DNA of 64,000 nucleotides, from NCBI GenBank assembly GCA_004352715.1, contig SCFE01000024.1, positions 1,855,305-1,919,304 of the forward strand. The letters run 5' to 3'. Shown here one piece after another: positions 11,544-23,848 of this stretch (its first letter is position 1; every line of letters starts with the position of its first letter). The notes under the pieces were generated by a model, which was not told where the DNA came from, did no database searches, and saw nothing but the letters and a program-made list of their open reading frames with translations. The DNA is from Hofstenia miamia (taxonomy: Eukaryota > Xenacoelomorpha > Acoela). A program made the position numbers and the translations under genes.

Positions 11544-11545
<2 letters not shown>
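10398..11545 (-). mobile_element. Mariner/Tc1-superfamily element (composite copy 1, right half)
   Basis: A 1148-bp element directly right of the Tc1-like element, separated by TATATATA. The ends share TGTTTAGAAAATAACACCGG (left) and TGTTTATAAATTAACGCCGG (right, reverse complement), both five bases inside a TA. The transposase relic is on the minus strand. (TA)n follows at 11544-11568. Copy 2 is at 22705-23852. Confidence 0.85.
10600..11480 (-). pseudogene. Mariner-type transposase pseudogene
   Basis: Reading the minus strand with several frameshifts and stops: a region around LPGKIRPSC and VSEAARELSKK (DNA-binding part), then ILWTDEANFHVNG carrying the first catalytic Asp. The open segment 10895-10614 follows (TVWLGFNRKFITPAYFFEST). 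After it come QQDGAPSH with the second catalytic Asp, and SWPPRSSNLN, the degraded SPDLN motif just before the third acidic residue. The catalytic core is therefore nearly complete in order, but an in-frame stop follows FHVNG and other breaks exist, so it cannot be translated as one enzyme. The WPPRSPDLNPCDFWLWG type of motif is common in arthropod and other invertebrate mariner relatives (family knowledge). Confidence 0.82.
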
Positions 11546-11569
<24 letters not shown>

Positions 11570-11575
<6 letters not shown>

Positions 11576-12075
11576 ATTAATTAAATTAAAATTATTGCAA
11601 ATTTGGAAGATAAAAGGTCAATGAACGTATAGTCTCTGTTAGTACTTGTCAATTTGTGCGTATCAGTGACATAATTGTCACTGGGTTTTCAAAGATTATA
11701 TTACATGTTTTAATATAACTACGTTGATCTTTAAGAAGCAAACTCAGTCATATTACTCATTTTTTAATAGAGTCTGAACTAAATTTATACTTTGCAATGT
11801 TTGTTTACTTAAATGTTGTATCATCATAAACAAAAGCAAGTATATACATTTCTATTTGGATTAATAAAATTGGGAGTCTGCAAAATTAAACATTTTTCTT
11901 AATTTTATATAATTTTCCCTTTTTTCCAGTAGTGTCCTCCACCGGGCCTACAAAATGCAAAAAATATTTAGTCTGTAAAAATAGAAATAAAGCTTAGCAA
12001 TTTTAAGCAAATTTTTGGAGCCGCCAAGTTTGGAACTTGGAGTCTTTTTGGGTTTAAATCTCTAAATTAACAAAG

Positions 12076-12110
<35 letters not shown>

Positions 12111-12170
12111 TTAAGTTGCCTATCGTTCATTTTAAAGTACAAACCATTTTGAAACATTTACAAAGAAGAT
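11570..12170. other. Intron 1, middle: (TA)n and AT-rich DNA
   Basis: Contains a (TA)n tract at about 12079-12108. Nothing else recognised. Confidence 0.5.
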
Positions 12171-12485
12171 TCTCCAAGTCTATTACCAAATTTGAAAATC
12201 TTGCTTCATGTGTAATGGGTAGGTCTGTTTGGAAACATACTTTAATGCAATTTTGAACATTTTTATTAAAGCGTGTTGCTGGGTTGAAGTTGATGAAAAG
12301 ATTAACAATTTTTATTTGAAATTTTCGAATTTTTTTAAAAGAATTTAAATTCTCTCAATACCTAATGTTCATGTATTTATAAAGTTTTGAGCCCATGAAA
12401 GCAATAAAGAAATTTGAGTGTTTCTTCATATGTGCAAAGATATCCCAAGCCCATTGAGTGGTGCCGCATGAAAAGTTGGGGCACG
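12171..12485. repeat. Dispersed repeat R2, copy 1
   Basis: About 300 bp similar to 49413-49685, beginning TTCTCCAAG. Shared blocks include ATACCTAATGTTCATGTAT, TTTGAGCCCATG and CCCAAGCCCATTGAG. Copies differ by many substitutions and small indels, so they are old. The minus strand keeps MGSKxYxYMNIRYxEN in both, but no known protein domain was recognised. It is probably a transposable-element fragment. Confidence 0.65.
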
Positions 12486-12837
12486 AAAAAGAAAGAGAAG
12501 ACGCTCTTCTATCACGTGGTGCTTTCAGATTGAGCACAGCGTTAATAGTTTCAAAAATGTCCATACGATCATGAAAAATTTTCAAATAATTTTAAATACA
12601 ATATTAGATATTGCTTAAATTATTCGCCAAAAATTTTGATTTGAGCACAAAGTTTTGTTCCAATTGGACCAAAATGTGGCAATCTTTCTAAAAATTATTA
12701 ATTAGGCATCTGCATAGATGTGAGTTATTGCATTTCAAATTACATCTGACAGGTCGAGTTAGTCATGTTTTTAATCTAGTTCATTTTTTCCATTAAATGA
12801 AAGGGATAGATTTAAACATTCTTTTTAAATACAACAC

Positions 12838-12840
<3 letters not shown>

Positions 12841-12889
<49 letters not shown>
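12841..12889. repeat. (TA)n microsatellite
   Basis: About 49 bp of uninterrupted alternating AT, one of the longest in the window. Confidence 0.95.
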
Positions 12890-12890
<1 letters not shown>

Positions 12891-15800
12891 CAAAAAATGT
12901 GTGCCCCGAAATTAGAAAATATTTTTAATAAACAATTTTAGACAATTTTGGAGGCCCAATAGTTATTCAGGTACCTGCATATGTATATGCACAAAATATT
13001 AAGTAGTAAAAATATCTACTATGCACCAAAATAGGTACAGAAGATATAATACATAAAATTGAGGGAGGAGTCGCGGCCCCCATATTGACATTTCGCACCA
13101 AGGTTCCCAATTATGCAGTGACACCATTGCTCTTATCAATTACTATTAAGAAAAATGAATGTTCTAGTCCGGTTTATTTATACACTGTATACAGTACATG
13201 TACTGTTCGTCATAATCGAAGCCGATTAATTTCTTGTTAACTGTTGTTTATTATTCCCTCCCATAATCTTATAGTCTTAGAGTAAGAATTCCTTCATAAA
13301 TTGAAGGCACCAACTCATGAAAATGTAAAATTCCTGGTGAAACAACGATAAATATACTAAAATCCGTGTAAATGTATCTTTAAGCTCTGATTAAATTACA
13401 TTTCCAAGATTTTGTCTAGATTCCCTAGCAATTAAGGGGGGTTGGTATTCAAAGATGCGTCTTGGTGTCTAAAAATGTCGTTAATTGGACTAAATGATGC
13501 ACACAAACAATGACAGAGAATTTGGATTTTTAACGGATTGATTTTTATAATATATTGCTTTTATTTAGTGAAAAAGGCATTAGTGAAGGATTGTGTCGCA
13601 AAGAATAATGTCCTAGTTTAATATTTAATAGTCTTTCGATAGAAAATGATAGATATTTATCTTGTCAAACTGTTGCCTATAAGTAATTTTATCTGCTCCA
13701 ACTTTCCCATTAAGCATGGCGTCCATGAGTCTCTTACTAATAATTAACTTATTTGTAAAGGTGGAAATCTGTTGTAAGATGCTACGCTTCGGTAAGATTT
13801 AAAGTTAGTAACAGTAAAGAATTATTTTACCAACATTCCCTACTCTTGTAAGAAGTGCATACCTTCCATTAACTAATTGCATACATTATCAATTACGTGA
13901 ACATATACATTATGTCATCAGACGATTGAGTTGAAACTTTATCACCTTTTAAAACCATACATATTCAGTTTCAAGAGAAATTTGTCTCCTTTTTCAGCTT
14001 AATAGCAATTATTATATTTTCAGATGAAAATCAAAATTAATTGCTCCGCTGCTATCTTTACCTTGACGAAATGTTTTGAAGCTTTTCCCATACATTGTAA
14101 ATTCTATCCAAGCGTTGTATATTTTCTTATGTAAGAGTAAATAAAAAGTTTGTTTTAATATTAGAATGGTAAAATATCTGTTCGCATACTAAACACAATT
14201 TAATTTCTACATGTTTCTTTTGCGAAATTGTTCTTAAGCAGTACAAAGTTTTCTTATACAGTGTTATAATATTATTTCATTTATATTACAGTAAATCTAT
14301 GCTGTATATATGCGTCATCTTGTTGACATAATTAATTGCTTAGAGTCATTTGGCAAATTTGTGTCGTTGTTTAATGGCTTTGTTAGATGAAATTAGAGTT
14401 TAATGGCCTTTATATTCGGTTCTGGATAAAATATTAATAATTGGTTATTACATCAGTTGTAAATGAGAATAACAGAGTCGTTTCAAAGACGGTTTTAGCT
14501 ACATTTTGTAATGCCAGTGATTCGTAATTTCTACCCATTGAATGCTTTATTTTTAATGAAACAAATTACTTTGGTGTTAAATCTTTTCAGGGATTAGGAT
14601 TTCCTCATGTGACAACAAACAGGAATTGCTTTCGTTTGAAGGTAAAAACGTCTTAATTAGTGTACTTTTTATCAGAAGTTATTCTCGAATTTGCTTCCCA
14701 GTTAATAAGAATGTTTTCCTGAAATCATCTACCATTTTAAATGGGATTTCCTAGAGGCAGTCTGTTTTAATTTTAACGTTGTGTACTATTTTGATCTATC
14801 CAAAAACTGAGCGCCATATAGAATGTCTTTTGAATCAAATCCATAATCACAGAAAAATTATAAATATCTGTAGCAGCTTTTCATAGTTTGTTAATAAGAT
14901 TTTTCAGCAATTACAAAATAATACTTTTTTCAACTTTGAAATTGGAGAAAATGTCACAACCATCTCAATACCTTTTTGAATTTTGAGACGTAAGTATGTA
15001 AGTTTTTCGTTTGAGGTATCGGTGTTCACATTTATGATACTTTCCACTATTTGCAAAGTACAATGGATTCAATATATGTATGCTATCGAAAAAAATTGTC
15101 TTGAAGGAACCTCCAAAACTTATAATAGACTCATACAAATCTAGATAATGAGGTATCATTCAGTTTCATGTGACGCGGACAATAACTGAATTTCAGAGTA
15201 TTCATCTTGATTATTTCAAATTTTGGCCAAAATAGAAGTTATGCCGTGTGACCACATGGCACCAGAAAATGCCGTGGGACTGGGATAGAAGGGAACTAAG
15301 ACTGGAATCAATCGAAGTCTGTTTCGGCGGAATCCTAATTTTAGTACTTGCAGAAGAAAAGTTCTCGTTACTCAATTATCCGAAAATATATTATTTGAAA
15401 TCGTATTCGAATTTTTTAGTTCTTTTAAGACAATGGCTGGAACTATTTTTGTTGATATATGGGGCAAGTATAGGAATTTATCTCTGACATATGTGTGAGC
15501 TATGGGTTCTTTTCAAAAGTCTCCAGGTTGACTTACGAGGTTGCATTGACTTTCGCGTTAAATTTTAAGAATTCCCCTCGACAATTTTAAAATATATTTT
15601 ATTATTTTTTGTATAATGTTAATCCCTGTTGTTTCATCAGCCGATTTATGTTTTTTTAAGAGCAGGCAACGACCTGAGGTTTTAGTGTTTTATTCGAAAG
15701 TAAATAACAAAGTGGTTGCAAAATATTTACGGTTTTGCCGTGATATTTATTTAAGCACCTGCTCGTATTGACGTAGTGAAGTTTGCTTCAATAACAATCG

Positions 15801-16257
15801 CCGTCGTAAAACTTATGGAATAAACTGCATGTACATTTTTTAACGTAACTTGGCAAAAATGTTATACAAGAACAAGGCGAATTTCGCAATTATTTGTTTA
15901 TTACTACATGGATCAGTGTGTTGTCCACGATACAGGATAAAATATGCGAGTATTTAGTCTAAAATAACCTTAACCACCTAAATTGTAAAAAATTTACGAA
16001 ATACTTTTAAAAATGAAATGCATATGTGTTTCTTTCAATGCTTGTCAGCTCGGACCCGTTGAACCTCTGTCTTCAGTATCCCATCCAGCAAATTGTTGAC
16101 GAGAATTATGCCGGAAAATTTGCAAAAATTGGTAAACTAACTTATGCACAACACTAGATGTCTCTTACCATATCTTGAAATTAGTCTTATAGCGCATTCC
16201 AATTTTAAAAATTCAAGATACATACATTTGTTTTCTTTCCTAATATAAATTAATCAA
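12890..16257. other. Intron 1, right part: no gene seen
   Basis: AT-rich intron DNA. Short open stretches such as 15248-15487 and 14965-15159 show no domain and no splice-site support. Confidence 0.5.
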
Positions 16258-16346
16258 AATACACGAATACACGAAATACCTTCACGATGAAATATTTCGT
16301 AATACACAACTATCCAATACACGAAAATTTCAATACACGACAATAC
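16258..16346. repeat. Short cluster of AATACACGA-like motifs
   Basis: AATACACGA or close variants occur about five times in 90 bp, irregularly spaced, with ATTTCGTAATACACAAC as an additional variant. Not a regular tandem array. Confidence 0.55.
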
Positions 16347-16489
16347 AATGACATGGATTCAAAAATACATCGTTAAAGTAAATTCATACTGTTTGTCATT
16401 TTTGAAATATAATCCTCGCTAAATTTAAGGAGATGTTATTAGGAAAAAATTTGTGTGAATCACACATAGATCAACTGAAATCGTTTTAA

Positions 16490-16562
16490 GGCCTGTCTTA
16501 ACTACACGATTTATTCGGCCCGACTTAATCGGGTCGATTAAATCATGTGGTTAAGACAGGCC
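16490..16562. repeat. 73-bp near-perfect palindrome (foldback element)
   Basis: Left arm begins GGCCTGTCTTAACTACACGA; the reverse complement of the right arm begins GGCCTGTCTTAACCACATGA. Arms of 34 nt with about four mismatches surround a 5-nt loop (CTTAA). The inner part contains a second small palindrome, CCCGACTTAATCGGG. It lies in intron 1, about 315 bp before an exon. Confidence 0.8.
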
Positions 16563-16877
16563 GTTACTCTGACAACCAAACTATATTGTTAAATACGCAA
16601 ATTTTTGTTTTGAACTGGAAATTTTGAAAATCTTGTGCAATGCAATTGATACTTCGCTCCTTTAGAAACAAAAGGTTATAACTGCAATAATACGTAGTAA
16701 TGGAGTAAAGTATTAGTATTTACAATGTTTTTGAACTAAATGTCGTCTGACTACCAACGAACGAGAATTTGAGTATGACTTGTGGAAGATAGTTTTCCCA
16801 GGAGTGTTTTAATTTACCTTTGTTTCTAAATGGACGATTTGATGTTGTAGTTTTATTATACATAAACAAATATTTAG

Positions 16878-17024
16878 GTGGAAACGTCAACGAAGGTCAT
16901 GTGCACAAAATGTTTTGGACGTTCGTTGCTTTTAGTCAGAAGATTTACGTCGTCAATGAGACAAGTAAAACAGTTAAAATTAAGGTTACACGACGTGGCA
17001 ACCTCAACAGAATCTCAATGATAA
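16878..17024 (+). CDS. FREM2-like: FREM-like exon 2: start of Calx-beta 1
   Basis: 147 nt from TATTTAG to GTAAGC, phase 1 on both sides. Joined to exon 1 it reads GGNVNEGHVHKMFWTFVAFS, then QKIYVVNETSKTVKIKVTRR and GNLNRISMI. A YxVxE-type strand followed by a basic RRGxL turn is how the first Calx-beta domain begins just after the last CSPG repeat in FRAS1/FREM proteins. VNET stands where most Calx-beta domains have an E-[DEG] pair. This and the next exon lie between the two copies of the composite transposon. Confidence 0.9.
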
Positions 17025-19891
17025 GTAAGCATTTCTTCTTAGTGCTTGCATGGGTTTTTATCACCGATTTTCACGCACATCAATCTTTTGAATGTCTAAC
17101 AATGAAATCATACACAAGTTTTATTCTACTTTTTTCATCCCATTACATTACTTCATTCTTCTTTGTTTTGTAATCGGGTTATTAACATTTTCCTCCGACG
17201 GTCACTGTCTGCTATATTTTATCTTTAAAATTAGAATTCCTAAATTTGATGTTAGTAGACACATCTCTATTAATAAATTTAAGAAATTTGCTTCGAGCAT
17301 TTTCCTTTATCTAGTCTTTATTCCAAATGCAGACATTGACGTTTCCCGCTATATTTTGAATTTCGTAGCAGCAAGTCGGAAATACTAGGCTGACATGAGT
17401 TATTCTTTTAAAACATTTATAGAAAACTCATCTTATTTCATTAAATTTTTATTTATGTTAAAGAACTAGCACTTCTCTATAAGAGGGGCAATCAATAGAG
17501 AGTGGGTTAGATGCTTCTTAATGTTGATAATGCTCAGAGAAAGTCTGATACAATCAATTATATAGAGATTAATTCATTAACACTAATGGTATTTGTTGAA
17601 TCGGTATTTTTGAGAATTTATCAACGCATTTGAGTGGTTTAGGATGGACTGAAATTTTATGACAGTGTGGCTGTAGTCTCTTTGACTACGTCCTATCAAT
17701 AACAACATAATGACATTTTCAGCACGAAATTGAACTTTTTAATGACTTTACTATGGACAGGGAATAGTGTGGTGGAGCTAACATTTAATAACGGTAATTT
17801 TACTTATCGGTATGCATCGAGGATTGTCATAGTGGGGATTTCGACCATTATGACTGTAAAGTTAATTGCGTTTATACAGCATAGCACTAGTAATTTGATT
17901 TCATTTGTAGTAAACCTAAACTACAATCCCATTTCTGCTTATAGCTAGATTTTTTACTTCTACATTTCTATTTCATGTCTGCTTTCATTTTGCATGATGT
18001 GTGATACTTTTTTCATGTCTTTCTCATCATAGAATTTATAGATTTAGTAACTACAATAGTACAGTAATTGGCTGCCTTCAGTTATCCAGGATAAGTATTA
18101 TAAATACATGTACATGATGCTTTTTCAAAAGGTAAAAAGCATCAACTTCTTATCGTAGCATACAATTTAAAATTTCAATTTTTCAAGAGCTTCTGTGATG
18201 ATGTCGTGCCTAATACAATATGCAAATCGGTCCGTTTGCAATCCAACTGCACAGAATTGCACAGAACTTCTGGAACCGTACCTAAATATGCTTTCTAATA
18301 AACTAAAAATATTGTAAGCATTTAATGTCAACAATTAAATTGCTAGATAACAACTGGTAATTAATTTCAATTTTCATTCTGATTATTTATACTCTCACAT
18401 TACCAAGTGGATTGCGCATTTTTAATTATATTTTTGAAAAAACTCAAAGTTTAATAGGGCAATATATGTGGAGTCTTTTTGAGTTCAAGCATCTATGTAA
18501 TCTAATCTGAATCTGAAGGATCGTCATTTCCTCGTCTCCATATTAAACATTTTTAATTTCGCATAAATTAATAACTCGTTAGATCATTATATCACATATT
18601 CAAAACTTTGTATTAATAGTAACTTAACAATGCCATACTTTATCATTTATTTCTTAGTTAACTGTAAATTGATAGCAAATGTATTTGATTTGAACCTAAT
18701 TCAAAACTAAAGCGTTTTCAATATGTAGGCAATTGTGATCGTTCATGGAGGTAAGGCTACAAGAAACTCAAACAGGATTTTTAATTAAGCCTGCATTTCG
18801 TAATATAATTGCAATTACCCTATCTCATCTATGTTTGTAATCAAATGGGGCGACATTTTAGTGTTCTCCCGTCACATTAGGGCCAATGCCAAATATGTTG
18901 AAATATCTTTAAAAAGTAAATATTTAGTGTAAATTCAGCCGAATACCAGATCTGATATAAGAAAAATAGTCTATTTCAAGGCTAAGCTAAATGAAAAAGC
19001 TCAGTAAACACAATTGCAACATTGACACGATTATTATACAATATTTTGATGATCCAATCATTTATTGTAACGGAGGTGGCCCGTTTCGCTGAGTCAAGAC
19101 CAAGTCCGTCACAATTATATAAGTTTTTATCATTTCCTAAAGAATAAAATTTCACAATTTATTAATTTATTTTAGTTGATTTAAATTTTTGCCAGGTTTT
19201 AGGTAAGAAGAACACAATTAGTCTGATACTGCAATAATACAGATAAATTTTCCTCGATTGCGATTAATTATAGGATTTGGATTAATTTATAACTTCTTAA
19301 TATCCTTACTAAACTTGCATGACAAATGAGTTTAAAATAACTAACTTTTTACCTAAACTGTGATTAGAACCTAATCACTTGTCTACTGCAGAAAGCTTTA
19401 TGGTTCGCAATAATTGGTAGCATATTTCGTTTTCTTTATTAACTGTTGGTAAAGGTTGTCCAATTTCGCTAATAAAAATTTTGGTAATTTGCTACATTTT
19501 AATTAAATTTCTTTTCAAATCCGATAGCGTTTAGTTTAATAATTGCTTTTCTCCAAATTCAACTAATTTAAAAACACAATTCCAAAATAGTGCATTCTCA
19601 ATATTTTTACAGTACGCCGTCACTGCATTTCGATTTACACAGTTGATGTTTTTCTTTAGCCCTTATTCCATTTTAAGAGTAAGTTTAAATACGTTTAGAC
19701 GTTATTTTAAGCAATGACTTACATGATATTTTAAGAAAATAATTGTACTGTACAGCACGTACACATTTAGCTACTGAACTTTTTTCAAATGGTGCTTTGA
19801 TTGAGCAGGATTACTTGAGAAGTTTTAAAAATTTGCCAAAAATTAAAATTTAGCGAAATTGGCACCCTCGAATCATAATGCAATTTGTTAG
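17025..19891. other. Intron 2: no feature seen
   Basis: 2867 bp of AT-rich DNA with GTAAGC at the start and TTGTTAG at the end. Open stretches inside (17092-17388, 17730-17948) have no domain and no splice support. Confidence 0.6.
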
Positions 19892-20047
19892 GTGTTTGGA
19901 ATCGGCAGCAGTTTGTGAATCCAATGAATTGTTTAGGCATTTTTCTGAAACCCAGTTCTACTGCCACAGAAGGCGTAGATTTTAAGGAAATTTGGGAATA
20001 TAGCGAGAACGACACATGGTGGAATGAGGAGGGACAGCATTTAGAAA
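19892..20047 (+). CDS. FREM2-like: FREM-like exon 3: middle of Calx-beta 1 with an expanded loop
   Basis: 156 nt, acceptor TTGTTAG, donor GTAAGC, phase 1 on both sides, so it fits between exons 2 and 4 without shifting the frame. It encodes VWNRQQFVNPMNCLGIFLKP, then SSTATEGVDFKEIWEYSEND and TWWNEEGQHLE. STATEGVDF matches the GTAxxGxDF strand that every Calx-beta domain needs and that exons 2 and 4 alone lack; this is the main reason to call it. The part after DFK is rich in W, E and N and has no counterpart in the short loop of vertebrate relatives. The acceptor has a weak pyrimidine tract. An ATG-initiated frame also covers it (from 19885), but splicing explains it better. Confidence 0.78.
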
Positions 20048-21649
20048 GTAAGCTGCTCTGTGTAGATAGTCAACAGACAATTCTGCCGCACATCCGTCTT
20101 GCAGTCACTAATTAACAGCTCTAACTAATCAAACCCTACTGCCACGCAATCAGAGCCTTTTGTGTGCAACACTATTTTTTCAATTGAAACACTTATCAAT
20201 CTATCATTTTAGGACATCAAAATTTATCAGTTGTAATAGTGTGTATTTGAGTTGTCAAGTGCAAAATTGTATAATTGAGTTTTCAAGCACTAATTTAAAG
20301 AAATTTTGTAGCATAAGCATCTGGGTAGTTTACCATAGAATGTAAATAAAGTTTTTGACTAAAAGTTAGTTCGCTAATAGCTAAGCCGTTCTTTACTTAC
20401 GTTATGTTAAAACATTCTAATTTCTTAATCGATTGTAAAATTTGCTGAAAGCTTCTGACCTCGCCGAAAAAAATGTATTGAAAAATGTATTTGAACGCAA
20501 CTTGTTGAATATTTTAAGTGTGAATCACTTTCGGCTCTGAACGCATGCATACAGCGCTAACAGTTTGCATTGAGTATTAACACTGGGTTTGCCGTCTGCT
20601 AACTGGAATGTGGCACTACTAATTCTAGACTGCTCGGTGTATCGAATAATGGTGCCATCGATCAACCCAAAGTCATTGATATTATTCTATATACACTTTG
20701 CATTGTGTGTCATGAATATATGTTCACTAACGATTGTGGAACTAGCATGTATAATAACATATCCAGCATGTAGCTTAATTCACAACTCATTCTATACTAG
20801 TGATTTTCAACTTTTTATCTTTACTTTTATTGTGAATCAACTAAAATTATAATATAGATTCGACAACTCTCGTTCAAAAATCTGTTAGCTTTAGCATTTA
20901 AGATAATAATGGTATCAATTTGATAGGCAGTGACATCCAAGCAGGTTCATATACACAAAGCCGAATAGAAATGAAGGCTGTACTCCGCATCAGCAATCAC
21001 ACTGCTAACCTTAATTTTACATAATATTCGATTAATTCCGAAATGATACCTTCCAAAATCGCGATTTGCTTTATAAATCAATGCCATTCGATTTCCCCGC
21101 CGCTTAATTTTCTCTACGTCTCCACACTGAAATATAAGCAATTTTGCTTAATACATTTAAAGAAGTGTATCTTTACGTGATTTTGCAGGTATCAGTTTAT
21201 CGATTTTCATTATGCAGAAAGGCTAGCCTAAAATGTGTGGACTAACATGTCTGAATACGACTCCTCGGTTGACGTTATTCAGACTTGTGTATTCAGAAGC
21301 AGGGTTAAGTAGCTTTGTTTATTCTCACGAGTTGTTACGTTACGGCGCTTGGTCAAAGCACACAACCAAGTTCATGAAATTCATTTGAAGTTTCTAAGTA
21401 CTATAATCAATGCTTATTACTAGCTGTTGGTAGTTTTTACATGTGTAATGTAGTTTAGACGCCCCGCATTCGCCATTTGCATGAAGTCATTACGCATGTT
21501 CGCATGATTAATACTTAAGTTTAGATCGCTTCTCTATACAGCCACATTTCTGAGGATCGGTTATTTAATTTACTATCCATGTACTGGCCATACATTCTAC
21601 ACATTTTTTGCGTTGAATATTTTGCAGTTTATTGGGCTATTAATTGTTA
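20048..21649. other. Intron 3, left part: no feature seen
   Basis: AT-rich DNA. Short open stretches (20589-20852 plus strand, 20947-21141 minus strand) have no recognisable domain. It runs into (TA)n at about 21650-21675 and an N gap. Confidence 0.5.
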
Positions 21650-21675
21650 TATATATATATATATATATATATATA

Positions 21676-21903
21676 NNNNNNNNNNNNNNNNNNNNNNNNN
21701 NNNNNNNNNNNNNNNNNNNNNNNNNNNNNNNNNNNNNNNNNNNNNNNNNNNNNNNNNNNNNNNNNNNNNNNNNNNNNNNNNNNNNNNNNNNNNNNNNNNN
21801 NNNNNNNNNNNNNNNNNNNNNNNNNNNNNNNNNNNNNNNNNNNNNNNNNNNNNNNNNNNNNNNNNNNNNNNNNNNNNNNNNNNNNNNNNNNNNNNNNNNN
21901 NNN
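21676..21903. other. Assembly gap (228 N) inside a (TA)n tract
   Basis: 228 N with alternating TA on both sides (about 21650-21675 and 21904-21928). The size suggests an estimated rather than a default gap. Open frames through it are artefacts. Confidence 0.99.
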
Positions 21904-21928
21904 ATATATATATATATATATATATATA

Positions 21929-22696
21929 CAATACTGGCCATATTATTATGATTATTTTCTTTTTGCTATCCCCAAAGCTTTTTGTTGTTTACAACACTTT
22001 CTATGCAACAGTAATGCTTACATTCTACTTCGACATTGATTTTGTTCTTATTTCCAACAAAAATAGTTGCTTCATCGTTCTCTATGTGTTTTCAGTCGGA
22101 TATAAAATGGGAAAACAACCAGACTTAACTCCTACAAAACAAGCGAAAATTGAAGTTCTTCTGTTGTGTTCAGATATGACACAGTTGAACATTGCATTCA
22201 TTTGTTGTGTTTCAAAAAATACTGTCTCTGGCATTATTAAAATGTGCAAAATGGAAACATCAATTTCCCCTAGACGCAAGGGAACTGTGGGAGACCACAG
22301 AAATAAGTGAGGCTGATGCCTTGTATGACTTTCTTATTGTACAACAATTTTCCTGTTCTTGAGGAGTGGCTTGGCAATAGTCCTACATAAACCCAATTGA
22401 TCATGCCTTGATTTATCAGAAGAACATAGTGTCAAATTGGAATCCCATGATGAAAAATTTTGATTGAGTCACTTACAGATATTTGTCATTGTAGTGATTT
22501 AATTGAAGAATACTGTCAGAGACTCATTGTCACCATTCCATGTTGAATCTCAACTGTTATAGAAAGGAGATGCGGACCAACATCATATTAATGCATAATC
22601 ATACTGTTTTACTATAGATTACTTAATAAAATATTATCTACTAAATCCATGTTTTAAATAAAAAGTTCAATTATCATAATAATTTGGTCAGTATAG
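21929..22696 (+). mobile_element. Tc1-like element with internal deletion (composite copy 2, left half)
   Basis: Same 768-bp element as 9622-10389, offset by exactly 12,307 bp, with the same terminal repeats and the same transposase relic (start MGKQPDLTPTKQAKIE at 22107, end near 22589). Only scattered single-base differences were seen, such as CAAGCAAAAA versus CAAGCGAAAA. Confidence 0.9.
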
Positions 22697-22704
22697 TATA
22701 TATA

Positions 22705-23848
22705 CAGTATGTTTAGAAAATAACACCGGAAAGTAAATATATATTGCTTAAAAATCTTTTATTCCCATAAAGTGAAAATATAGCATATAAAGACTACTTT
22801 TTTTAATTCATCAGAATCAGTTGCTTGGACAGCTTCTAAAATAGCTGATTTCAGTTCATCCATCACTGGTAAGTACTGTGTTGGTGAAATTTCCTCTTTA
22901 GTTTCCCCCCAAATAAAAAATCACCAAAGATTTAAATTGCTGGATCTTGGTGGCCAAGAGAACTCAAAGTGTCGGCTAATAACTTGTGGGAAATATTTCT
23001 GCAGTGTAGTTTTAACATCTGTTGCAATATGCGATGGAGCACCGTCCTGTTGAAAACTTGTCTTAGAAAGCATTCGTTTACATTTAAGAAATGGTATGCA
23101 ATGCTTCTCTATCATTTGCTGGTATGCATCACCAGTAACAGTACTCTCAAAGAAGTAAGCAGGCGTAATAAACTTACGATTAAAGCCAAGCCAAACTGTC
23201 ACCCCAGGAGGATGCGGGTAATTGTGATAGATGGGTTTTCAATACTCCAACCAGCATCAAAGAAAGCTGAAACTTAACCGTTTACATGAAAGTTGGCTTC
23301 ATCGGTCCACAGGATTCTCATCGGCTCTTCACCAACATCATTGAGGAACCTTCTGGCAAAAATGCGATTATTGCAATAAACATCAAAAAGGACATGGACA
23401 GACTGAGGTTTGCATGGCATGAGGTGTAAATCTTGCTTCATAACTTTGTACACTTACTTTTAGAGAGATTAACACTAGAAGACACTTGACGAATGGAGCA
23501 TTTCTTAAAGTCACAACTTTTTACTTAGTTCTCTGGCAGCCTCACTTACTCTTTCAATTGTATCACCACTGCAAGATGGTCGGATTTTGCCTGGAAGTTC
23601 TTGTATGTTATGCTGATATTCAAACTTGTATATCAGACGTCTGACTGGAGATTAATCACAAACATGCTTCCTTAGACTATGCACTCGCGAATATTCTCAA
23701 AGCACTTTCCACAAGAGTAATAATATTGTGGTAAGAAGCAAGAAAAAATCCCAACTCGTGGCCTTTCCAAATATGCTTGAATTACATGCCTAAAACTAAA
23801 CAATGAAATATTGTAACAATTTTATTTCCGGCGTTAATTTATAAACAA

